From Colletotrichum lupini (Eukaryota; Ascomycota; Sordariomycetes; Glomerellales; Glomerellaceae): a stretch of DNA of 64,000 nucleotides. Location: NCBI RefSeq assembly GCF_023278565.1, contig NC_064672.1, positions 6,200,001 through 6,264,000 of the forward strand, given 5' to 3'. Positions 1-8,905 of the stretch are shown in pieces. The translations under genes were made by a program, and so were the position numbers. The notes beneath the pieces were generated by a model that ran no database searches, was not told the origin of the DNA, and saw nothing but the letters and a program-made list of their open reading frames with translations. Each line of letters begins with the position of its first letter. Position 1 is the first letter of the stretch.

Positions 1-2
1 AG

Positions 3-59
3 CGGGACGACGGCAATGAAGAGGACGCAAGCCGTAAGCAACCGAGAGTGAAGCGGTAG
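3..59 (+). CDS. Possible C-terminal tail of a gene entering from the left
   Basis: Frame 3 is open from the window edge to a TAG at 57-59 and encodes about 18 charged residues (RDDGNEEDASRKQPRVKR). Acidic-then-basic tails of this kind are common at the C-terminus of nuclear fungal proteins, including transposon-borne ones. The piece is too short to identify, and an open frame of this length can occur by chance. The interest is positional: it lies at the outer side of the accessory region. Confidence 0.2.
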   Translation, partial: RDDGNEEDASRKQPRVKR

Positions 60-2110
60 GGGGTGTGTTCGGTAGGAGGGGCAAAGACGTACGACGGTGC
101 CACTATAATCGCACTCGTAGTGTAACTGAGAAGAACGATTTCCTGGGCTGGGCTTCGTCTGTGTAATGCAAATACGGTCCCCTGAGTCACTGAACATGCT
201 CTTTCCTAATGGTGGCCGGTACCCTGATTCTCCGTGAGACGATCCAACTAGCTAAGCCATCGAACTTTAACCAATTATTAGATGATTTGGGTGCCTTACG
301 AGGAATCATCCATCTAGTAATAGCATGGGCTGGAATGTTTGACATACTGGCCTGGATTGCCACAAGAACAGACAGCGTGAGTACCTACTCCGTAGGGACA
401 GTTTGATCCCACCCACCGTGATTGGTGCCAGACGGGACGGTCACGGTCCGAGCTTCTCTGACCGTCCCCACGTAAGGAATACCAGCACTCACTCGACTCG
501 GGTGACACGCCCGTCGCGCCGCCATATCAGCGTGCATTACAGACCACAAACACCTAGTCGATGGATATGGTATCGACCACGAAAACTATGGCTTTGGATC
601 ATCACGATGATGTGATTTGTCTGGGCTCGAGACCTACTGCGTAGAGCACATCAGCATCTGCCACAAACACATTGCCAATATCTGTAGCATCGACAAGGAC
701 ATCGCCACCGACCCAAGACTCCGACTCCGACGTGATCTTCCTATGCTCAAGGCCAGGTGCGTGTCGTGTACGCATAGGGAACGGGCGCTGACCAATTCGT
801 ACTCCCGACAGCAGCATCTCAGCTCGAGCAGCACCAACGTCCCCGGCGACACGCGAACGACAACAAGCAAGCCCCGCAATAATCGCCCAGAGGGAAGAAA
901 GCGAAACGAAAACCGTCGCAAAGAGGACCTGTCAAAACCGCTCTGCGTTTAGAGTACGCACATGTCGGCTGGCTGGCATGTTCACACGACCAGCGGCAAG
1001 CTGTGTACGGATGCCGCAATGAAAGCGGGCTTGTGTGCTACTGGTCCGACTCGGCTCAGGTCGGCCATGGCTCCATTAAATACAAAGACATACGCTTTTG
1101 TCGGACTTTCGAAGGGCTGAGTTCGGACGAAATCCGCACGAAGTTGCCGAGGAAAATCCAGAGGGCGGCGAGAAGAAGCGGCCGAGATGAAAGATGAGAT
1201 GCAGTCGTTCGAGAATCAGCTAGTCCTGCAACGCTTCCGGATCTCTCACCAGTCAAGAGCTCGGCGTTCAGGATAAAGTCCGCACAAGGATTGAGCACTA
1301 TCACTGTCGTCTTGGTAACAGCAGCGAGGAATACGTCTACCTCGCCATACCACCAGGCTTCTATGTTCTCCTCGGACTCTATGTCCTCCTCGGATGGCAA
1401 GCTGGGCGATAGCATTCACAAATGCTCTTCTAGCCTGGTTGCGTCTCGGCGTCGGATGCGGCCTTGGCTTGCCGAACCCTCATCGGCAGTCTTGCCAGTC
1501 GTTAACATCGGCAAACCCCCGGCAGCTGCGCGTACGACATACTTTGGAATGGTATGCAGGATTTCGACTTTTTCACGACAACTCATTTTATACCTGCTGA
1601 GGATAAACTCGCCGACCTCAACTAGCTCGTACCGCGTGCCACGTATGTGATCCCTGATCGTGCTATTTCTGCCGTCGTGAGACATTTCCAGCGGCATTCA
1701 AAAGACAATCTCACTTCCATCAAGTCACAAGACTTGACGTAAACGACCGATTCCCGCTAGCATCACGGTGGGAAGGAACGGGGTAATCTACTATAGGCTG
1801 CCTTACCCATTCACTAAGTAGTCAACTGGGGTTAAAAGGCATGCGACCTTATTACATCGCTGGAGTAACTCGTAGACTGCTACGAGGAACAGGCTATTGT
1901 GAACACTACTGTAGCATGGAAAGCAGGTCCTTTCCCGGTACGAAAGGATAGATGGCGACCCAGACTTTGACCTCTGAGTATCTCTAATCAGTGGCTTCGG
2001 ACCCAAAATACACATCACAGAGGCCTGTCTCTGACATCCACTGTAACAACAGTTCACATCCGTGATCTCTTCAGCGACTTATACTTCCCCACTGCGAAAG
2101 CCCGCAGAAG
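60..2110. other. No confident gene; possible eroded coding sequence on the minus strand
   Basis: Base composition is normal, with no RIP signature. Several short open frames occur on both strands but none matches a family I recognise. The best candidate is a minus-strand frame from 1697 to about 1230, interrupted only by a TGA at 1418-1416. Read through that stop it gives an acidic stretch followed by a hydrophobic stretch (WWYGEVDVFLAAVTKTTVIV). This could be a relic of a cysteine-protease-like or other accessory gene, but I cannot support an assignment. Confidence 0.3.
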
Positions 2111-2126
2111 ATGGGAGACCCAGTGA

Positions 2127-3700
2127 GTGACCAGTACGAGCGCTTTTTCGAGCCAAATAGCGTGTGATCTCATCTCAGCCTCCGCATCGACGACTACGGC
2201 GCCCATAAACCTCAATGCCTCCAAGCCGTTCCCGCTTCTCGAGCTGCCGCCGGAAATCATAGATAGTATATTCGGCTTCTTGAAGGACGACGATTATCGG
2301 AGCTTGTTGAATATTTCCTTGCCTAGCAAAAGTTTACGATCCTTGTCCATGCCGTGCCTCTTCAGATCAGTCAACGTCTGCATCAATAAACGTCAGATGA
2401 GTCCCTTTTTGAACACTATCAGGGAAAACAAACAAACCTTTTCGGCAGTCAGGTAATAACCATAGGCTTTTGTATTCGTGTAAGAAGGATTCTAAAGAAC
2501 TAGTGCTAAGAATGTGCTCCAAGATTATTAGCTATCCGCATCCGACCGCTTCCGAAGGTAGTTAATAAACCGTTTAACGATACAGTACTAGTACTCTTTA
2601 CTAAAGTTCTTTACTATATAAGCGGCTTAAGAGAGCTAGCGCTCGACTTCACTTATGGTAGAGAGTTTCTAAACTAGGTATTTAATACCGTTCTCTGTTA
2701 AAGTACTTTACCTTCGTTAGATATAGTTTTTTATTATATTAAAATAACGCACGACTTCCGTTTAGTAGTATTTCCTAACGCATAATCGTTTAGTTTTAAT
2801 CTCCGAAATATAACTTAATTAGTATCTATTTTTCAAGACCTTTCTTCGTACCCTCGGATAGAGACCCTAGAAATCTATAAATACCATTAGTTTTTGAAAG
2901 ATGTGTAAGAGGTAGTAGCCCGTGTTCTTAATATTCGGTTCCTCTTACTAAAGGGTAATCTAGATAGGGTAAGGATATCGGTATGGATTTTACTTTTAAT
3001 TTTAGTAAAACACAGCCTCTAATATAGGGGTTAGCGAAAAAGGATTTATTTTATATATAATACACTTCTCTCTTTCCGCACGGACGTTTAATATCTTAAT
3101 ACTAATATAGTCTAGCTTAGTATGGGAGTACTTAGCTTAGAAAAACCTTAAGTTAATAAGGGTGCTCTATTTATAGTTTAGAGTAAATATTAGCTTTAGT
3201 ATTATTACTAGTAGGGATTCTAAGTAGATTAAAAAGCTAGTTTTAGATTACTTAACCTCTATTATTAAAAATAGAGAGCGTGCCTAAGTATATAGGTCGG
3301 TCGTTAAATAATATATATTATATTTAGTATATATATTTATAAGTTAGGGTTTAATATATATTATATAAGTATTAAAAACGGCTTATATATTTATGCGGAA
3401 AAAGATTAGAGAGTTAAAGAAGGTAAAGGCCTTATCGCGAACTCCTGTACGTAGATACTAATTAAACACAGGAGCTTGTCCCAGCTATTCGCTAGCTTTC
3501 TAAACTTCGAAAGCTTACCCTTGCCACGGAGCAGAAAGTAGAGTACCCGCTAGGTCGCCTGAACATGTCTCAAATTGACGACATGATATCAAAGATCGAT
3601 TATTATATACTTAACGAGCAATCTTATATTAACGCCTCAGACCTTTTTTAGAAGTGCCGGAGCCTACAAAGAGTATTTTTGCTACCCTACTAGTATTGTC
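2127..3700 (+). pseudogene. F-box protein gene, 3' two-thirds destroyed by RIP
   Basis: An open frame at 2127-2456 encodes an F-box-like N-terminus: LPPEIIDSIFGFLKDDDYRSL is followed by a typical second helix ending SMPCLFRSVNV. F-box proteins normally recruit substrates to SCF ubiquitin ligases. The first in-frame codon is not ATG, so the true start or a first intron is unresolved. From about 2460 the DNA turns AT-rich. In a different frame from 2627 to at least 2930 the peptide is coherent (LRELALDFTYGREFLN onward), with only TAG and TAA stops where glutamine codons CAG and CAA would fit. That is the pattern expected of C-to-T RIP. The frame change implies an intron near 2457-2620. The 5' end has escaped mutation. 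Decayed sequence continues to about 3.6-3.7 kb; its end is estimated. Confidence 0.65.
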
Positions 3701-5138
3701 CGGCCGGGGATTCTAGGGAGACAATTAGTATAGAGCAAATGGCTCCTTGTCCCCCAGATATAAAGAGTGAGGTCCGACGATGGCCAGCGGTTTCTGAAGT
3801 TACTAGGCGTCTGACTTGGGTACGATAGCTGCGAGCATGGCTGTTCCGATGTATACGATGATACAGCTACGTAGCGAATGCCGTATCGTGCGACCCTAGC
3901 ATCGCCTCCGCTTTCTCATCAGTAACGCCACGCTCTACGTTGCGTAGTGTGAGATACTTCCACCCCACAGTTGGTCTACTACAATTCTCTCGCTGTGAAC
4001 GAAGTGACTTTGTGATTAGATAAGATCAAAAGCGGTAGTCTTGACAAGTTCAGCTACCATGCTGCAAGATGGACAGGGGGCCATTACACTTCTTGTGAGC
4101 AATGTGGCGTTTCCAAAGCCGTTTGCCGTGGTTCCCCGCGCAACATTGCAGCATGAGTAAATGCCGAGTGGTACTGAGACACCACAGCTCAAAGCAGCTC
4201 CAGTTGCTTTTTGGGTTTCTGTAATGGATCTCATACTCAAAGTCGTCAGCCTCGAACTTTACTTGTCTGTCTGCTTTAGCTTGCTTCTGTCTCCTTGCCG
4301 ATGCTTCTGCAAGTTTGCAATATGGAAAGAAGCAGGTTCGCTGATTGTGCAGTGACATCAAAGCCCCATTGTGAGCCGTTGGGAAAACAAACATACTTGC
4401 ATCTTCGACAATCGCTGGGTGAGCGCTGTGGCGGGGGATTGGTGGAAAACGTCAAACTTACGGGTTCTAGACGAGCAAATGGCCGGCGATTGGCTTTTGA
4501 CGGGCGGAATCTAGATCAGGACCAGATTGGGCGACGAGTTGTGGGACGACCGGGGTGCTGGATCTGGACTGCCAGATGGGGAGTATTAAAGGCCAGAAGT
4601 TGACGAAGGATGTACGTACACTAGGAGACGGAAGAGGCTCAGAAGGCGGCTTCCGGCCGGGGACGCATGGCGCGTGCGAGGGGTCTGTGCTTTTCCTGCC
4701 GCTCGATCTGGCGCCAACATCTGGCAGGACCACCCGGCAGAAGCACCTTTCGGATGTGACTACCCGCCTCACCTTTCCAAGTAGGTCCACCTTCGTCGTC
4801 TGAGACTTTTCTCGGCTACGACCAGATCTGGCGCTGGAGTACCCCAGAATTACTAATGTACCATTCCTATCCACTTCCTTCTTGGACGACCAGCTGCAGC
4901 ATCGATCGGGCGTTTTGATGGCGTGTTTTCATTGTACATAGTTACTCACCTCGACCATCTTCATTTTCGCCTATTGGTCTTGAATCAGATAACCAACATT
5001 CAATCGCCACCATGTACCAAACCCAGGATGGGATAGCTAAATGCCAGTATGAATCACAGATGGAGCGAAAGGCCGCGGTGAAATTCGATTTATACGTTCC
5101 GACTTGATCTGTCAAGTCGCAGGGCGTTGCTCCTGCTT
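3700..5138. other. No gene I can support
   Basis: Normal composition returns after about 3.7 kb. Overlapping short open frames on both strands at 4016-4603 and 4467-4874 lack recognisable domains. On the minus strand at about 4250-4200 there is an intron-like segment (GTAAAG donor, GGCTGACG branch-like site, TTACAG acceptor) within an otherwise unassigned frame, so a small unrecognised gene cannot be excluded. The rest probably serves as flanking sequence of the cyclin-like gene. Confidence 0.35.
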
Positions 5139-5825
5139 CTAGGATTGGGCAGAGATAGGCCCGTGATCTAGATGCGCCGGCACGGTCTTGGAACCACAGA
5201 CCAACTTCACCATTCTGTGCATCTGCTGTCCGTCTATGCTCAAGTCCCAAGCCACATCTCCCAATAGTCTGCCCTCCGCGATGTTGATATCATGGTCTGT
5301 GAAGTAAAATGAACATACTTCAGCCGTGAGGCCGGTCCAGAACGGCGTTCTGTAAGTGTCATCTTCTAGGTATTTTCGAGCCAGAATAATCGCCGCCAAG
5401 ACGCGCAAATGCCGATCCGCCTCCGTCATTAGAGAATGTTGTGGCCGCTGAAGACCCTGCTCCAGGTAAATCAGACCGCCACAAAGGACCGCTCCACTAA
5501 TGTCGGCCCATAGCAGCAGATGGCGTAGGAAGACGGCCAAGTCTGAGGGGAAGCTCCATATGTCGCTGTTGATGGGCAGGATTCTTGCAAGGATGCGCTC
5601 AGCCACGCCGGTGACAAGTCGTAAAGAAGGAGGGTGTCGACAGAACAGTTCGAATCGGTGGGCGTCTGACGACATGTCCGTCGATGGGCGAAGACGGGTA
5701 ACAGCCGATGGTAGCCGGAGTTGACGAGTATTTCTCGAAGAGCGATGTATTTGCATCCTGCCAACACAGTGGCCATCGAGTGTTTGCGATCGAATCACGA
5801 AGGGCTCCTCGACATCCACAAGCAT
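5139..5825 (-). CDS. Cyclin-like protein (Pcl/Pho80-type fold)
   Basis: A single open frame of 228 aa begins with ATG at 5825. Residues about 75-200 read as a cyclin box. There is an N-terminal helix (VTGVAERILARIL), a segment LAVFLRHLLLWADISGAVLC resembling the usual helix before a VLLALIYLxR-type helix, and then VLAAIILARKYLEDDTYRTP followed by FWTGLT. The last part matches the LAALILASKYLxDxxYSxxxW core of fungal Pcl-type cyclins. A following INIAEGRLLGDVAWDLSI corresponds to the INxxExxFLxxIDWxL helix. Proteins of this family bind Pho85-type cyclin-dependent kinases and usually control phosphate, glycogen or cell-cycle responses. The protein is shorter than most relatives and the box is divergent, so it may be a degenerate paralogue. 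A small open frame starts 18 bp away on the other strand, so the 5' end of one of the two is questionable. Confidence 0.6.
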   Translation of the reverse strand: MLVDVEEPFVIRSQTLDGHCVGRMQIHRSSRNTRQLRLPSAVTRLRPSTDMSSDAHRFELFCRHPPSLRLVTGVAERILARILPINSDIWSFPSDLAVFLRHLLLWADISGAVLCGGLIYLEQGLQRPQHSLMTEADRHLRVLAAIILARKYLEDDTYRTPFWTGLTAEVCSFYFTDHDINIAEGRLLGDVAWDLSIDGQQMHRMVKLVCGSKTVPAHLDHGPISAQS

Positions 5826-5843
5826 GGCGGCTGACCCTACTTA

Positions 5844-6224
5844 ATGCTGGTGGCAATGAAGCTGGAAGTAGACGCTCCTGAAGTACTTAAACAGGTCGTG
5901 GCCGGATCAGAAGAACGTTGCAGCAAGATGGAACCTCGCCGCACATCAAGCGTCTACTCCGACACCTTCGAGCTGGATGACCTGCTTCTGAGGCTTACGA
6001 AGCAAGCTGAAGAGGAGCAGGATATGGTCATCGACATCTTATGGCAGGAGGCTATGGCACTCTATTGCGAGCTCAGGACGACGCGGCAGCTTCGGGGAGT
6101 CATTGTCGGCTTCGTACATGAGCTCGTGGACCTGGTCGATCAGCTGGAAGATCTGCTCAGAAAGTCTCAGTCGCACATGGAGCAGAGAAGGGCGAAGTAC
6201 TTGGCCAATTGCACCACATTCTAG
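5844..6224 (+). CDS. Small hypothetical protein, helical
   Basis: This is an ATG-initiated open frame of 126 aa, or 98 aa from the internal ATG at 5928. The segment from about residue 40 onward is strongly amphipathic and helical (FELDDLLLRLTKQAEEEQDM, then VHELVDLVDQLEDLLRKSQS) and suggests a coiled coil. I do not recognise the family. It lies head-to-head with the cyclin-like gene, almost overlapping it, which weakens the case for at least the longer start. It is offered as a candidate only. Confidence 0.35.
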   Translation: MLVAMKLEVDAPEVLKQVVAGSEERCSKMEPRRTSSVYSDTFELDDLLLRLTKQAEEEQDMVIDILWQEAMALYCELRTTRQLRGVIVGFVHELVDLVDQLEDLLRKSQSHMEQRRAKYLANCTTF

Positions 6225-6491
6225 GCCGCCGAAGCAAGCCGTTTCAACAGTCTGATCCGTGCCTCCCCCGCTACAGTAGAACCCATTAGCCACTTTGAGG
6301 TCTGATAATGCACGACTCTGTGGGCTCTGAGCATGCGAGCCTCCAACAGGCCATTCTAAACGTGAGCTCCAGCGCATTTCCTACGTCTCGGTCGGTTTTG
6401 GCTCTTGCTTTGGTCTTCTATCATTCGTCTCGACAGCGATGTGTTTTCTTCCTCCAATCTCCTAGGTAGACGCGCGGTGCGATCGGTGACC

Positions 6492-7103
6492 ATGAAGGAC
6501 GAAGACCCCCTCCCTTCCAAGTACGACGACACCGAGCAGGCCAAGACCTATGCCGTGTCTAGATATGACCAGATGGTGTTGGAAAACGACAAGGAGATAG
6601 ACTGGTGGTGGTCTCTCCTGGCGAAGATCTTCTCGTGGCTCTTGTTGGCTGGCTACATCGTGTTTCCATCTACGTTCGCGTCGCTGCGGCGGTCACAAGT
6701 CCTTGAAAGCATGGGAAAGGTCGGGCACGCCGTCTCGGACTGGGTCAACGACTGCCTCATTGCTCTCGCCTCTATGCTTTCGGGCGTGGCATCCATCGGC
6801 CTGGCCTGGCTATGGTGTAAGCGGCGTGCCAACTACGTCTGGGTGTACCAGCATATTGTCATGTACCGGGCCTTGTTTGACTGGATTCTGCTCCTTCACT
6901 GACGAAGCTTCAGTTCTACGCTGGCAAACTCGTTGATTGGATTTCTGTCCACCATTCTGAACATCTACACGGTCCACGGAGGCCAGTGGTCGGCGACGTC
7001 GATAGCTACGACGTCAGTAACAGGCTGGTGGCTTCTCGTCTCGTGCGTTTTGTGTGGGGTGTACCAGTATTTGTTGGATGGTCTGCGCCATATGGCGGGG
7101 TGA
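6492..7103 (+). CDS. Small conserved fungal membrane protein (186 aa)
   Basis: Two exons, 6492-6862 and 6914-7103, splice across a 51-nt GTACCG..TTCAG intron. The joined length is 561 nt and gives 186 aa. The N-terminus (PLPSKYDDTEQAK, then SRYDQMVLENDKEIDWWW) and the first membrane helix (SWLLLAGYIVFPSTFASL) match a widespread Pezizomycotina family of unknown function. A second helix is followed by WLWCKRRANYVWVYQHIV. After the intron comes the conserved motif NSLIGFLSTILNIYTVHGGQ-W and a final helix near LLVSCVLCGVYQYLL. Splicing restores this motif in register, which supports the intron. About four membrane segments are expected. Function is unknown. It appears intact despite its accessory neighbourhood. 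Confidence 0.7.
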
Positions 7104-7704
7104 TTTGACCTCTTGTGCCATCTCCCTTGGAATAATGTATCGGGGCATCCGGATGGGGGATCCAGGAGCTGAGCCATAAAGGACTTGCATTAGGACGTAG
7201 TTAATGATCACCCCGTACGCGATAGCATAAGGCAGCTAGCAGCTAAAGTCAACTGTGCACCACATCACCCCGAATCATGGGCACGGACTAGTCAAGATCG
7301 GCCTTTGTTGTGAGATATTCGCCTTATAATGATGGGTTCTGAGGAGCTTGCGCTGGGGGCTGCTTCGGCATGTCTGCCCACGCACGAATGCCGCTCAAGC
7401 AAAGCCGCTTGCGCAGGAATCTGCACAAGCAAGGCCGCACACGCAGGAGTCTGCTTGAGCAGGTTCATATCGCACATCCGAAGAGATACGATGTAGTGGT
7501 CTGGACAGCTTGACCGGTTCTAGATGACTTCTGTCCGCGATCGGCCAGTCAGGAAGTGGGCCAAGCAGGAGATATCAAATGTATTACTTTGTGCTAGCTG
7601 CTTTCCTGCCACCCGAGATATTCATAGTCCTGCCGAGTCCATGTGATAACCAGAGATATCAACCCTTTTAACTTTTCCTTTTGCCACGAACGTAGGAAAG
7701 GATG
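7104..7704. other. Intergenic, with a tandem 30-bp duplication
   Basis: No gene is supported. The segment includes two adjacent imperfect 30-bp units at 7396-7425 and 7426-7455, sharing CAAGCAAxGCCGC and CGCAGGAxTCTGC, with weaker similarity on both flanks. A minus-strand frame across it (7477-7292) shows the corresponding ten-residue periodicity. It has no other sign of being coding. Confidence 0.4.
7396..7455. repeat. Tandem 30-bp repeat, two copies
   Basis: The two 30-bp units at 7396-7425 and 7426-7455 differ at only a few positions. Further partial copies may lie on either side. The function is unknown, and this may simply be replication slippage. Confidence 0.5.
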
Positions 7705-8538
7705 CTATATGCCCATCAGCGGTTGGCTTGACAAGTTGATACGATGTTGGGGAAGGCCAACCTCGCTCAACTCGGCCGCAGATGATGCAGTTGTTGTCGC
7801 TGAAAGGAAGCCGACGACGTCCGAGTCCCACTGCTCCGGATCGTCCAGCCCTAGATTAGCACCCTCCTTCACGTATCCTTGCATCAGCTCCATCATTGTG
7901 TAGCCTAGGTCAACTAAGTCTTTCTTACGGCCCAGCGGGCGACAATCTTCCTGGCCACCTAGCATTCTGATCAGCGCCGCATTCGCCAGTGGGTGAGACC
8001 AAGCGTTACTCAGCTTCACCCTACCGCTGGGGTGGAGTAGAACACAGGAGCAGCTCAGGCGGCCGTGCTGCAGTCCCATCTTCTCGAGATGGGCCAGCGC
8101 CTCTACAACCTGTCTACTTGTGAGACCAAGTGTTCTGCCATGGGGGCGGATTACACAGACCTGCCCTATGATTACTGCCAGCCGTTGGTAATTGAGGTAT
8201 AGGTTTCTAACCACCTCTTGCAGCGATCGTGGCATATATTCGTAGATAACGTGATGATTCGCCTTCTCGCTATAGATTTTATGCACTGTAATGATATTTA
8301 GGTACTAGATCGATTAGAGTATCTTTGTCTGCTGCGCGGATAAGTCCGGGAAGTGGTAAATGTCTACGACGTCGCTAGATATCCCTCTCTTCTCGGAAAC
8401 AAGAACGAGATCGCCGTTACCTAGCACTTGGTAGTATATTCTCTCGTAGGCAGCCCAAGGTGATGTCGCTTTGACAAAAACAGTGGCTGCCCCAGAGCTT
8501 CCGTCTTGTCTTGCTTTGACGATCCTCAGGAGCTCCAT
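7705..8538 (-). pseudogene. Protein-kinase-like (pseudokinase) gene with two nonsense codons
   Basis: The frame starting with ATG at 8538 is broken by TAA at 8316-8314 and TAG at 8307-8305, then reopens in the same frame and runs to 7705. Read through, it resembles the fungal kinase-like family. There is an N-lobe strand pair (GDLVLVSEKRGISSDVVDI), then HVIYEYMPRSLQEVV, then the C-lobe helix QVVEALAHLEKMGLQHGRLS. The catalytic loop is HGRLSCSCVLL, so the HRD aspartate is absent, and the DFG position reads KLSNAW. The family was therefore probably catalytically dead before the stops arose. Both stops fit a single C-to-T change from glutamine codons (CAA, CAG), as RIP would make, although the surrounding GC content is normal. 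The N-terminal limit is uncertain and the gene may originally have been longer. Confidence 0.6.
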
Positions 8539-8905
8539 TTGGCGAACGGTGTCGATATTGACGTTGAGGAGAGATGGGGGAAATATGCCTTTCTGGTCGC
8601 TTCCTGCCTTCTGCTCGGGAGGATAAATGCGAAGATAGATATACTCGTGGAAAAAAAGAGCAACAAAGAGGAACTCAGAAGAAATGTGGCGTTGTGGATG
8701 CGAAAGAGTCGAGAAGCGTCGTTTCCAACCCCTTCAAGAACATCATGCCAGGAGCCGAGTTTGGAGTTTGGTTCGCAACATGAATGATCTAATCATCTAA
8801 TCATTTGAGAGCATCGGAGTCATCTCGTTCTGATCCCCATCAGTTCCCGGTCCATTCAATCACTTGCCCTCCCGAACCCTCGTCGTGTACACAAAAGATC
8901 CTGCA

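Noticed and set aside
1056..1697. OTU-like cysteine protease relic on the minus strand
   Set aside because: The similarity is only impressionistic. No catalytic Cys/His pair could be located, so it is left unassigned.
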